From Candidatus Abyssobacteria bacterium SURF_5 (GTDB lineage: Bacteria > Abyssobacteria > SURF-5), in contig QZKU01000068.1 in assembly GCA_003598085.1 (NCBI GenBank), positions 60,173 through 124,172 of the forward strand: a stretch of DNA of 64,000 nt, given 5' to 3'. Positions 8,287 to 16,895 of this stretch are shown one piece after another; the first letter of the stretch is position 1; each line of letters starts with the position of its first letter. Under the pieces are notes generated by a model. It made no database searches, was not told the origin of the DNA, and worked only from the letters and a program-made list of their open reading frames with translations. Position numbers and translations under genes: made by a program.

Positions 8287-9012
8287 ATGAGAACGAAATT
8301 AATTATCGTCGTGGTGTCAGTATCCGTATGCTTTGCGTTGATGCCGCAGAAAGCTGCAGGCGACCTGATCAAGTTCAGGCACGGCGCGAAAAAACAGTGT
8401 GTCGTTCTGGAGGAGACCGAAGATTGGGTAGTCTTCCTGACTGCGTATGGCGAGATGAAGATGCCGATGAGCCGTATCGAGTCGATTGAGCGCGAGTCGG
8501 AGGAGACAAATAAGTCGCTCAAGGAGCAATGGAACCGGCAACCAAAAACGCAAAAGGAAGAGCCGGAGAAACAAGAGACCGTGAAAGAAGAAAAACCACA
8601 GGTAAAACGCACCTACAAGGTTGAAGCCAAGAGACGGAGGGTAATGGTAGGAGCCCGTAGTTCCGGATTAAGCTCCAAAGAATTGGAGTCTTCTTTCACT
8701 ATAAAAGACATGGGAATGGTGCAGGGCAGCCGCCTTTTCCACGTTTCCGTCATGTCTTACAAGAACGCGTCGATAAGAATTTCTCCGCCTGATTTCTATG
8801 CATTTTCAGTCAACAACATGAGAATCAATCCCCACCCTCTGGACGGGTACCCCGATCTGGACGCTAAAGTCTCCTTCAATCAATCGGCGTCCGGACACAT
8901 AAGTTTTCCCACAGCCGTGAAAATTGAGAAACTTGTTCATAAGTCGGAATTGGCCGAATTTGAATTGAATCTGGAAACCGGCGAGGCTGTCGCCAAAGAA
9001 ACCGGTCTGTAA
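8287..9012 (+). CDS. Secreted protein of unknown function with lysine-rich linker
   Basis: A 241-residue protein. The ATG at 8287 follows a GGGGGG tract by four bases and gives a signal peptide of about 24 residues ending near KAAG-D. The first 60 mature residues (DLIKFRHGAKKQCVVLEETEDWVVFLTAYGEMKMPMSR is the core, split across two beta-rich stretches) resemble the small beta-barrel modules that sense or bind in secreted proteins. A charged, Lys/Glu-rich linker at about 75-115 follows. The C-terminal 120 residues form a second, beta-rich domain with no motif I recognise. It is monocistronic or heads a short unit with endonuclease III 59 bases downstream. Confidence 0.65.
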   Translation: MRTKLIIVVVSVSVCFALMPQKAAGDLIKFRHGAKKQCVVLEETEDWVVFLTAYGEMKMPMSRIESIERESEETNKSLKEQWNRQPKTQKEEPEKQETVKEEKPQVKRTYKVEAKRRRVMVGARSSGLSSKELESSFTIKDMGMVQGSRLFHVSVMSYKNASIRISPPDFYAFSVNNMRINPHPLDGYPDLDAKVSFNQSASGHISFPTAVKIEKLVHKSELAEFELNLETGEAVAKETGL

Positions 9013-9071
9013 CCGAATGGCGCGCTCGCCATAGCTGGACCGTTATAGTGTATGGAAAGGCGCTCTCCGAA

Positions 9072-9725
9072 ATGTCCCCCATCGAATCGCTGAATGAAAA
9101 GAAGAAGCGGGCGCGAAAAATATTCTCGCTCCTGAGAAAAGAATATCCGGACGCGCGCCCGGAACTCGAGTACTCGAATCCGCTGGAACTGCTGGTAGCC
9201 ACCATTCTCTCCGCACAATGCACGGATGAGCGCGTGAATCAGGTGACAAGAATCCTCTTCAAGAAATATCGTTCTCCTCAGGATTACGTGAGGGTGCCGG
9301 ACGAAGAACTGGAGCGTGAAATCCGCTCGACCGGCTTTTTCAGAAGCAAAACCAAAAGCATTAAAGGATCGTGCCGGATGCTCATCGAGAAATTCCGTGG
9401 TGAAGTTCCCCGCACCATGGATGAGATACTCGAGTTGCCCGGCGTGGCGAGGAAGACCGGCAACATTGTCCTCTCGCACGCGTATGGTGTTATCGCCGGA
9501 ATAGCGGTGGACACGCACGTCAAGCGGCTCTCTCAGCGGCTGGGTCTCACCGAGCACACGGAGCCCGGCAAGATCGAAATCGACCTGTGCGCGCTCCTGC
9601 CGAAGAAAGACTGGCCCATGTTCTCCGACGTGCTGATCTTCCATGGCAGGCGCGTGTGCTACGCCCGCAAGCCGGCTCACGATCGTTGCGTCGTGCGGGA
9701 TTTATGTCCGTCTCGCGACATCTGA
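9072..9725 (+). CDS. nth: Endonuclease III (DNA glycosylase/AP lyase) with altered Fe-S ligand set
   Basis: A 217-residue HhH-GPD glycosylase. The start at 9072 follows a GGAAAGG 11 bases upstream; an ATG at 9048 lacks a ribosome site. The helix-hairpin-helix reads LPGVARKTGN with catalytic Lys128, followed by VDTHVKR with catalytic Asp147. It removes oxidised pyrimidines and nicks the abasic site in base excision repair. The C-terminal [4Fe-4S] loop normally reads C-x6-C-x2-C-x5-C; here it is C196-x6-H203-x2-C206-x5-C212, so the second ligand is His. Either the cluster is 3Cys-1His or it is lost. The rest of the protein is canonical. Confidence 0.93.
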   Translation: MSPIESLNEKKKRARKIFSLLRKEYPDARPELEYSNPLELLVATILSAQCTDERVNQVTRILFKKYRSPQDYVRVPDEELEREIRSTGFFRSKTKSIKGSCRMLIEKFRGEVPRTMDEILELPGVARKTGNIVLSHAYGVIAGIAVDTHVKRLSQRLGLTEHTEPGKIEIDLCALLPKKDWPMFSDVLIFHGRRVCYARKPAHDRCVVRDLCPSRDI

Positions 9726-9794
9726 CTCCTTTTTCACCCCACGAGTTCGTCTTACAACAGCCCATCGCAATCGCTCATCCGGCGTTTGCCGATG

Positions 9795-9823
9795 TTGACA
9801 CGGTCCCAGCCATCTGGTATTCT
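9795..9823 (+). promoter_or_regulatory. Promoter of tRNA-Ser
   Basis: TTGACA at 9795-9800, 17-base spacer, TATTCT at 9818-9823, ending 19 bases before the mature 5' end of the tRNA. Confidence 0.6.
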
Positions 9824-9842
9824 AACATACTGTGGAGCGTCC

Positions 9843-10277
<435 letters not shown>

Positions 10278-11474
10278 ATGGTTGATACTCGTCAGGTACA
10301 AGTGGCGGAAGGTGTCTACTGGGTCGGAGCCGTCGATTGGAATGTCCGCACTTTCCATGGATTCACATACACCACTCCGCGCGGAACAACGTATAATGCA
10401 TACTTGATCCTGGACGACAAGATCGCTCTCGTGGATACTGTCTATGCGCCTTTTACCAATGAGATGATGAGCAGGATCGGCACGTACGTAGACCCTTCGA
10501 AGATCGATTACGTCATCGCTAACCACGTCGAGACCGATCATTCCGGCGCGCTGGCGGCCATACTTTCGGTCGCAAAAAACGCCAAGCTGGTCTGCGATGC
10601 CCGCTGCAAGGATGGCCTCGAGAAAAATTATTTCGGCAACTGGGATTACCAGATCGTCAAGACCGGCGACACTATCAGCCTGGGGAAGAAAACCCTCAGC
10701 TTCATTGAGGCGCCGATGCTGCACTGGCCGGACAGCATGTTCACTTACATACCTCAGGAGGAACTTCTGCTCCCGAACGACGCGTTCGGCCAACATCTTG
10801 CCTCGACGGAACGCTTTGCCGAGGATTACGACCGGGCGGTACTGATGGAGGAGGCGGCAAAATATTATGCCAACATCCTCATGCCGCTCTCGCCCCTTGT
10901 TCTCAAAAAAATCGAAGAGATCGGCAAGCTGAAATTGAGCATCAAGACTATCGCCCCCAGCCACGGCCTCATCTGGCGCAATCCCGAGACCATTATTACG
11001 GCCTATACTCGCTGGGCGAGCGGCGAATCCGAAAAGGCCGTGCTGGTTGTGTACGACACGATGTGGGGCGCCACGGAGAAGATGGCGAAGGCCATTGTGG
11101 AAGGTATTGTATCCGAAGACGTGTCGGCAAAGCTTGTTCGCATCGCCGTCTCCGACCGCAGCGAAGCCGTAAGGGATTGCCTGTTGATGAAGGGGCTGGT
11201 GGTCGGCTCTTCCACAATCAATGCCGGAATGCTGCCCACGCTGTCGCCTTTCCTGGAAGATCTGCGGGGGCTCAAGCCGCGGAAAAAGATCGGCGCTGCA
11301 TTCGGCTCGCATGGCTGGGGCGGCGGAGGCGCAAAGGCCGTTGATAAGATACTGCGGGAAATGGGAGTCGATGTCGCCGCAGATCCTGTTACCGTCAAGT
11401 ACATGCCGGACCAGGATGAACTGCGCAAGTGCTTTGAACTGGGCGCATCGGTCGCTCGCAGAGTCAAGTCCTGA
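10278..11474 (+). CDS. fprA: A-type flavo-diiron protein (oxygen/NO reductase)
   Basis: A 398-residue two-domain protein. Residues 1-250 are a metallo-beta-lactamase fold with the complete diiron ligand set: H83-x-E85-x-D87-H88, H149, D168 and H229. Residues about 254-395 are a flavodoxin domain beginning VVYDTMWGATEKMA, the FMN phosphate loop. Such proteins take electrons from rubredoxin and reduce O2 to water and/or NO to N2O in the cytoplasm, protecting anaerobes. No rubredoxin domain is fused and none is adjacent. The ATG follows GGGAGGAAAT. tadA follows after nine bases and is probably cotranscribed. Confidence 0.95.
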   Translation: MVDTRQVQVAEGVYWVGAVDWNVRTFHGFTYTTPRGTTYNAYLILDDKIALVDTVYAPFTNEMMSRIGTYVDPSKIDYVIANHVETDHSGALAAILSVAKNAKLVCDARCKDGLEKNYFGNWDYQIVKTGDTISLGKKTLSFIEAPMLHWPDSMFTYIPQEELLLPNDAFGQHLASTERFAEDYDRAVLMEEAAKYYANILMPLSPLVLKKIEEIGKLKLSIKTIAPSHGLIWRNPETIITAYTRWASGESEKAVLVVYDTMWGATEKMAKAIVEGIVSEDVSAKLVRIAVSDRSEAVRDCLLMKGLVVGSSTINAGMLPTLSPFLEDLRGLKPRKKIGAAFGSHGWGGGGAKAVDKILREMGVDVAADPVTVKYMPDQDELRKCFELGASVARRVKS

Positions 11475-11483
11475 TTACTTCAG

Positions 11484-11945
11484 ATGATGAAGCACGAAGA
11501 TTACATGCAGGTAGCGCTGAGAGAGGCGCAGAAGGCTCTCGATATCGAGGAAGTGCCGGTTGGTGCGGTCATCGTCCATGAGGGCCAAATAATCGCCAAG
11601 GCGCACAATCAGCGGGAGTTGTTGCGCGATCCGACAGCCCACGCGGAAATGATCGCGATCACTCAGGCGGCCGAGCATTTGAAGAGTTGGCGCCTCGAAA
11701 AAACGGTGATGTATATAACGCTGGAGCCCTGCCCCATGTGCGCGGGCGCGATCGTGCTTGCAAGGATTCCTCAAGTGGTCTTCGGCGCGAGTGATCCGAA
11801 AACCGGGGCGGCCGGCTCATTGATGAACATCCTGCAAGACGCTCGCCTCAACCACCAGGTGACGTTGGTGAAGGGCGTTCTGGAGGAGCAGTGCGGTTTG
11901 ATCCTTCGTGATTTTTTCATTCGGCTTCGCGGGCGGGGCTATTGA
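11484..11945 (+). CDS. tadA: tRNA-specific adenosine deaminase
   Basis: A 153-residue zinc cytidine/adenosine deaminase-fold protein. The catalytic HAEM (His ligand and proton-shuttle Glu) and PCPMCAGAI (two Cys ligands) motifs are intact, and the length fits TadA. It converts A34 to inosine in the anticodon of tRNA-Arg(ACG). A second in-frame ATG lies one codon in, so the exact start could be either. Its last 29 bases overlap the end of the TPR lipoprotein gene on the other strand. Confidence 0.95.
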   Translation: MMKHEDYMQVALREAQKALDIEEVPVGAVIVHEGQIIAKAHNQRELLRDPTAHAEMIAITQAAEHLKSWRLEKTVMYITLEPCPMCAGAIVLARIPQVVFGASDPKTGAAGSLMNILQDARLNHQVTLVKGVLEEQCGLILRDFFIRLRGRGY

Positions 11946-13674
11946 GGACAGACGGCGGGTGCGAAGGCATTTCCTCTATCTTTTTGAGCAGTGAATCGTT
12001 TTCGGGATCGAGTTCTCGAGCGCGCTCCCACTGTTCCTTCGCCTTCTCCGGCTGGTTCAACTTCAGGTAGATATCGCCGAGATGTTCGCGGACGATCGGG
12101 TCGTCTTCCTCAACGTTTTCCACTGCCTTCTCAAGAATCTCCAGCGCCCTCTGATAATCGCTGCGTTGATAGTATATCCAGCCGAGGCTGTCAAGGAAAT
12201 AACCATTATCGGGCTGGATCTCGAGTGCGCGGTTGACTAAAGATTCGGCCTCCTCGAGGTGGATTCCCTTTTCCGCAAACATGTACCCGAGGTAATTCAG
12301 CGCCTCGGCGTTTTCCGGGTTGAGTTCAATTGTTTTCCTCAACTCTTCGACCGACTCATCAAACCGATCCGTTTCTTCATACACAATGGCAAGGCGGAAA
12401 TGTCCAACCTCGCTCTCGGGCCGTATCGAAACCGCTTCCTTGAACGCCGCGATCGCTTGCTCGTAATCCTGCCGTTGATGATATGCGGCGCCAAGCATCA
12501 GATAAACCGGCTCGTTTTTTGCCCCGAGCTCGATTGCTTTGGTGAATGCCTTTATCACCATATCGGGCATGTCCTTTGCCCCGTAAAGAGTCCCGAGCCG
12601 CAGATACGCGCGCAGCGCGTCTTCATCCAGTTCGGTCACCTGCGCATAATGGTTCAGCGCTTCATCCAGTTTTCCCTGCTCTTGATAAACCGTCCCCAGC
12701 AGGTAGTGCGAAGTGGCGTCACTGGAATCCTTTTCAATCGTCTCTTCAAACTGCAGGCGCGCCTTTTCAAGTTGTCCCGTCCGCATATAAAGGAGACCGA
12801 GCGCTTTCTTGAAATTAAGCATGAACGGCCGCATTTCTACGAGGGCTTCATACTGTTGAATGGCTTTGTCCCAGTCTTCTCTGCCTGAATACAAGAGGCC
12901 GAGTTTCTTTCGCGCCTCGGTGTTGTCCGGCGAGAGGGATATAAGCGTTTCGTATTGCGCTATGGCCTCATCGACATCTCCCTGCATCTCATAGACGACT
13001 CCGAGATTGTAGATGAGGTTGGGGTTCTGCGGGAACATCTCCAGCCCCTTCTGAAGTTCTGCGGTCGCCTTATCGGGATGCCCGAGTTTCAGATAGGTAA
13101 GGGCCAATTTATTGTACGCCCACTCGAGGTCCGGTCTGATTTCGATGACTTTTCGGTATATCTCGATCAAGTTATAGAAGTCGCGGTTTGCTTCGAAGAC
13201 CTCCGCAATCGAAGTGATGGCGGTAATATCATTCGGTCGAATGCGAACGACTTCCTGAAAATGTTCGTTTGCCTCGTCGTACCGCGCCTGGTGCGCATAA
13301 AGAGCGCCGAGTAGCATGTGGGCGTTGTAATCGTCCGGGTCAAGATTGATTGCGCGCAACGCCTCTATGACCGACATCTCATTCATGCCTTTTGCCAGAT
13401 ATGCCCTCGACAGGTGCACGTGGATGCGCGCGGCTTCAGGATCGATCTCGGCCGCCTTCTTGAGAGACTCGATCGCCCCGTCAAAATCTTTCGCCTGCAG
13501 TTGAAGCAGGCCGTGCAGATAATGGGAATAGGCCTTGGAGATAGGAGCCGGCGTCGCCCCCCCGGAAAACTGCACGGACGATGCGCCCGCGCCTCCCGCA
13601 CGCGCTCCCGTCGCACACCCGGCGGATATCAAGACCAGCATGAATATTTGAGCGAGCAGATATATCTTCTTCAT
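11917..13674 (-). CDS. TPR-repeat lipoprotein
   Basis: A 585-residue lipoprotein. The signal peptide ends with the lipobox LISAGC (Cys20), so it should be lipid-anchored in the envelope. From about residue 45 it is almost entirely tandem 34-residue TPR units, roughly 14 of them, with the usual W/L-G-Y-A-P spacing (YNLGVVYEMQGDVDEAIAQY is one). Such proteins act as protein-binding scaffolds, for example in outer-membrane assembly or secretion. The partner is unknown. The ATG overlaps the stop of rnhB by four bases (ATGA), making it the last gene of the ffh-rnhB operon. Confidence 0.85.
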   Translation of the reverse strand: MKKIYLLAQIFMLVLISAGCATGARAGGAGASSVQFSGGATPAPISKAYSHYLHGLLQLQAKDFDGAIESLKKAAEIDPEAARIHVHLSRAYLAKGMNEMSVIEALRAINLDPDDYNAHMLLGALYAHQARYDEANEHFQEVVRIRPNDITAITSIAEVFEANRDFYNLIEIYRKVIEIRPDLEWAYNKLALTYLKLGHPDKATAELQKGLEMFPQNPNLIYNLGVVYEMQGDVDEAIAQYETLISLSPDNTEARKKLGLLYSGREDWDKAIQQYEALVEMRPFMLNFKKALGLLYMRTGQLEKARLQFEETIEKDSSDATSHYLLGTVYQEQGKLDEALNHYAQVTELDEDALRAYLRLGTLYGAKDMPDMVIKAFTKAIELGAKNEPVYLMLGAAYHQRQDYEQAIAAFKEAVSIRPESEVGHFRLAIVYEETDRFDESVEELRKTIELNPENAEALNYLGYMFAEKGIHLEEAESLVNRALEIQPDNGYFLDSLGWIYYQRSDYQRALEILEKAVENVEEDDPIVREHLGDIYLKLNQPEKAKEQWERARELDPENDSLLKKIEEMPSHPPSVLNSPAREAE

Positions 13675-14504
13675 AGCAATAAGGGATTCAAAAATTCCTT
13701 TACCGGCGCAAAGCTCCGGCGGTGAATGGCGGATATTCCATGCTCCTTGAGGGCGGCCAGGTGATCGGAGGTCCCATATCCTTTATTGTGCGCGAAACCA
13801 TACACCGGATGCTTCCTATCGAATTCAAGCATCATCTCGTCTCTGGTCACTTTCGCGACAATGGAAGCAGCCGCCACCGACATGGAAAGACGGTCGCCCT
13901 TGATTATCGTCCGCTGTGGGATACCGAGCGTGCTCCGGTGGCGCCCATCGATAAGCACTAGATCCGGGGCGGCATCAAGATCCTCGATTGCCAGCCGGAA
14001 GGCGAGAATGCTTGCATTATGGATATTGATGCGATCGATCTGCTCGACACTGACCACGCCCACTCCCATGTCAGCCGCTCCGGCTATTAAAGCAAGAGCC
14101 TCACGCCGCTGCGCATCAGTGAGTAACTTCGAGTCATTTATGGCGGGCAACCGCTCGAGAGACGATGTCAGGATAACGGCGGCCGCTACTACGGGTCCGG
14201 CAAGGCACCCGCGTCCCACCTCGTCGACTCCGGCCACTACCGCAAAACCTTCCGCTTTCGCCTGCGCCTCGTGCTGCAACATATGCTGCACGCGCCGCCT
14301 GACCTGCGCGTCGGCGTTCTGTTTTGCCTTCAATTCCCTCCACAGCTTGACGGCGCCGGCTCGCGAATCGCTCTCCAGGGCATCGAGGAGCTTCCTCGGG
14401 TAGGGCGGGCTCAACGATGCCAGAATTTCCTTGATCTCACAAAGATTTTTGCCGGCAAGATCTTCAATGAAGGCCGCCATTTGTCGCCTCGTCCAGCGGC
14501 TCAT
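13671..14504 (-). CDS. rnhB: Ribonuclease HII with N-terminal extension
   Basis: A 277-residue protein. The catalytic core starts at about residue 88 with GVDEVGRG (Asp94, Glu95) and continues through LIDGRH and SIVAKVTRD, the other acidic active-site positions. RNase HII removes single ribonucleotides and RNA-DNA hybrids. About 85 residues precede the core (helical, with PPYPRKLLDALESD), an extension also seen in Firmicutes RnhB. It lies 23 bases after rplS in the usual rplS-rnhB order, and overlaps the TPR gene by four bases. Confidence 0.94.
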   Translation of the reverse strand: MSRWTRRQMAAFIEDLAGKNLCEIKEILASLSPPYPRKLLDALESDSRAGAVKLWRELKAKQNADAQVRRRVQHMLQHEAQAKAEGFAVVAGVDEVGRGCLAGPVVAAAVILTSSLERLPAINDSKLLTDAQRREALALIAGAADMGVGVVSVEQIDRINIHNASILAFRLAIEDLDAAPDLVLIDGRHRSTLGIPQRTIIKGDRLSMSVAAASIVAKVTRDEMMLEFDRKHPVYGFAHNKGYGTSDHLAALKEHGISAIHRRSFAPVKEFLNPLLL

Positions 14505-14527
14505 GGAATACTCCGATCGATAATGCG

Positions 14528-14896
14528 CTACTCGGGAGTTTTCCCGGCGAAACGCGCCCGTTTGGTGCGCACGCGCGCTTTCTTCCCGACGCGCTCCCTG
14601 AGATAATAAAGCTTCGCCCGTCTCACTCTCCCGCGAGTCACAACTTCAACTTCCTGAATTTTTGGAGAATGCAAAGGAAAAACGCGCTCGACACCGATAC
14701 CGAATGTGACCTTCCTGACGGTAAACGTTTCACGCAACCCGGTTCCTTTGCGCCCGATCACAGCTCCCTCAAAGACCTGAACGCGCTCTCGCCCCGCTTC
14801 AAGCACTTTCAGATGGACGCGGACGGTATCACCTATCGTAAATTCGGGGATGTCCTTCCGAAGCTGTTCCTGTTCGATTGTGTCAATAATGTTCAT
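14528..14896 (-). CDS. rplS: 50S ribosomal protein L19
   Basis: A 122-residue protein with the standard L19 landmarks: an N-terminal [36 protein letters not shown]-like loop, [18 protein letters not shown], and a basic C-terminus after [17 protein letters not shown]19 sits at the interface of the 30S and 50S subunits. It lies between trmD and rnhB, the conserved order. Confidence 0.98.
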   Translation of the reverse strand: MNIIDTIEQEQLRKDIPEFTIGDTVRVHLKVLEAGRERVQVFEGAVIGRKGTGLRETFTVRKVTFGIGVERVFPLHSPKIQEVEVVTRGRVRRAKLYYLRERVGKKARVRTKRARFAGKTPE

Positions 14897-14945
14897 GTCG
14901 CTGACTCCTCCACCCGATTCACCGATCCCTGCGGGTCTCGGGCAT

Positions 14946-15680
14946 TCACCTTTCCGCTCGCTTAAGCTCCTCGATAAATTGCTTTTCCTCTTCTGACAGC
15001 GAAGTCCTCTCGAGCAACTCTCTCCGGTTTTGAAATGTCTTCCGTATTGCCTCGCGTCGGCGCCATTTTGTTATCTCGGCGTGATGGCCCGAAAGCAGGA
15101 CATCCGGCACTCGCATACCGCGAATGTCCGGGGGCCGCGTATACTGTGGGTATCCGAGCAGCCCTTCACTGAAAGAATCCTGTTCGAGCGACTCGGGCGA
15201 GCCGATCACTCCGGGAATCAGCCTGCATATGGCGTCGATCATCACGAGTGCCGGGACTTCGCCTCCCGTCAGAACATAATCTCCGATCGAGAGTTCATCG
15301 GTCGCCAGTCCGGCGACCACCCGCTCGTCCACTCCTTCATACCTGCCGCAAATGATGACCAGGTCGCGCTCGAGGGCCAGCTCGCGCGCCTTCTGCTGAT
15401 TGAACAATTTGCCCTGCGCACTGGTCAAAATTATGCGGGTGCGTGTCACATCCAGCGGGAGTGACTCAACAGCTTTGAAGATGGGCTCGGGCATCAGAAC
15501 CATCCCCGAGCTGCCGCCATACGGCTTATCGTCCGCCTGGCGATGCTTTCCCCCGCAATAATCCCTCAAATCAACAAGTGTAACGGAAATGATCGCTCGT
15601 TCGACAGCGCGCCCGATGATGCTTTCCGAGAGCGGCCCTGCAAGCATGCCGGGGAAAAGCGTCAAAACGAAAATATTCAT
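14946..15680 (-). CDS. trmD: tRNA (guanine-N1)-methyltransferase TrmD
   Basis: A 244-residue SPOUT methyltransferase that makes m1G37 and prevents +1 frameshifting. Visible landmarks are the N-terminal [16 protein letters not shown]-type loop as [21 protein letters not shown], and [11 protein letters not shown] at the trefoil knot. Length is normal. The ATG lies 13 bases after rimM. Confidence 0.98.
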   Translation of the reverse strand: MNIFVLTLFPGMLAGPLSESIIGRAVERAIISVTLVDLRDYCGGKHRQADDKPYGGSSGMVLMPEPIFKAVESLPLDVTRTRIILTSAQGKLFNQQKARELALERDLVIICGRYEGVDERVVAGLATDELSIGDYVLTGGEVPALVMIDAICRLIPGVIGSPESLEQDSFSEGLLGYPQYTRPPDIRGMRVPDVLLSGHHAEITKWRRREAIRKTFQNRRELLERTSLSEEEKQFIEELKRAER

Positions 15681-15693
15681 GCTGCGGCAACCC

Positions 15694-16239
15694 CTACTCG
15701 AGAACAGATACGTCCGCTATGAGTTCGCCGCGCTCGATGTCGACCTCAACGATCACATCTTCAATCGCCGGCAACAGCGTCTCCCTGCCCCGGTCGTCGA
15801 GCACCCGGTAGATATCGTTTGCCGGTGTGCGCCATACGTCGGTAACCCGGCCGACGATTTGCCCGCCCGTGTCCTTCACAACAAGGCCGACCAGATCGTC
15901 AATATAATACTCATTCTTGGGAAGAGGAAAGCGCTCCGCGCGCAAAACATATACTAGCGCTCCCCGTGCCGCCGCTATCTCATCAGCGCTCAGGTTGTTC
16001 ACCTGTACGATTACCCGGTTTTCAATCACCCGCACCGAGGCGACGGGGAAAACGAGGGTTTGATTCTCCCTGGTCTTGAGGCGGAGCTGGCGCAGTAAAT
16101 GGAAACGTTCAGGATGGCTTGTGTCGGGCGCGATTCGCAACTCGCGCCGCGGGACATTGACCGAAATTACCTTGCCAATAATGACGTCGTCTTTGTCAGG
16201 GCTGCGACTGCCATGGCCCTTTCCTCGGCTACTCGACAA
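15694..16239 (-). CDS. rimM: 16S rRNA processing protein RimM, start region anomalous
   Basis: RimM helps mature the 30S head. The N-terminal beta-barrel starts at VIIGKVISV, and the PRC-barrel domain has [13 protein letters not shown] and TPANDIYRV. There is no ATG or GTG near the expected start in this frame; the nearest usable codons are TTG at 16239 or 16245, inside khpA. An ATG at 16214 with a good GAGGAAAGG site is present but is one base out of frame and closes after 15 codons. If one A were added to the AAA run at 16194-16192, the ATG would read [16 protein letters not shown] straight into RimM. So either a one-base error or lesion, a frameshift, or a TTG start explains the layout. 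Confidence 0.85.
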   Translation of the reverse strand: MSSSRGKGHGSRSPDKDDVIIGKVISVNVPRRELRIAPDTSHPERFHLLRQLRLKTRENQTLVFPVASVRVIENRVIVQVNNLSADEIAAARGALVYVLRAERFPLPKNEYYIDDLVGLVVKDTGGQIVGRVTDVWRTPANDIYRVLDDRGRETLLPAIEDVIVEVDIERGELIADVSVLE

Positions 16240-16459
16240 TCTCAAGCACCACTCGAATATTATCTTTGGTCGCGGCCGCATTGAGCAACGTGCGCATCGA
16301 TTTTGCCGTGCGCCCGTGCTTCCCGATAACCTGCCCCATGTCATCCGGATGAACTCTCAACTCGAGCACTTTGGTTTTCCCGCCCTCGACTACATTGACT
16401 TGAACGGCTTCGGGGTGGTCAACGAGCGCCTTCGCGATGTACTCCACCAGCTCTTTCAT
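16229..16459 (-). CDS. khpA: KH-domain RNA-binding protein KhpA
   Basis: A 76-residue single KH domain with the RNA-binding loop [10 protein letters not shown] (GxxG). Family members (YlqC/KhpA) sit between rpsP and rimM in many genomes and partner with KhpB in cell-wall growth and RNA binding in Firmicutes. Here it lies 77 bases after rpsP. Its 3' end is overlapped by the possible TTG starts of rimM. Confidence 0.93.
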   Translation of the reverse strand: MKELVEYIAKALVDHPEAVQVNVVEGGKTKVLELRVHPDDMGQVIGKHGRTAKSMRTLLNAAATKDNIRVVLEIVE

Positions 16460-16536
16460 GGCTGTGCCTCCGCTGTGACGTTGCTGCCCCTTGAGGGTCA
16501 GCCCGGCCCCGCAAATTGAACGTCAAACCTACGATT

Positions 16537-16815
16537 TCACTCTGCTTTCGTCGATTTTGGCGAGGAAACCTTGCTGAGGATACCTTGCTTCTTCAGCAGG
16601 CTATGCACCTTCTCCGAGGGAATTGCTCCCTTGTCAAGCCAGTAAAGAGCGCGTTCTTCATCAATCACCACTTTCGACGGCTCTTGCTGGGGATGATAGT
16701 ATCCAATGTTTTCCAGAAATCGCCCGTCGCGCGGACTTCTCGAATCTGAAACAACCAGACGATACTGATCCACCTTTTTCCTTCCGACTCGCATCAGTCG
16801 GATCTTCACCGGCAT
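16537..16815 (-). CDS. rpsP: 30S ribosomal protein S16
   Basis: A 92-residue S16 with the hallmark N-terminus MPVKIRLMRVGRKK and YRLVVSDSRSPRDGRFLENIG. It binds 16S rRNA early in 30S assembly. The ATG follows a GGGAGGAATACG ribosome site. It lies 80 bases after ffh, in the conserved ffh-rpsP order. Confidence 0.98.
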   Translation of the reverse strand: MPVKIRLMRVGRKKVDQYRLVVSDSRSPRDGRFLENIGYYHPQQEPSKVVIDEERALYWLDKGAIPSEKVHSLLKKQGILSKVSSPKSTKAE

Positions 16816-16895
16816 CGTATTCCTCCCATTCTTGAAGACTTCAATTATTTTCTAGTTTAACAAAAAGAAAAACTTTGGTAAATAGCGCAGATCCA

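Noticed and set aside
7806-8612. Long minus-strand open frame of 268 codons opposite the secreted-protein gene
   Set aside because: Ser/Arg/Phe-rich, no domain, and most of it is the mirror of the well-supported plus-strand gene; only the last 15 codons, with their own ribosome site, are retained as a possible leader.
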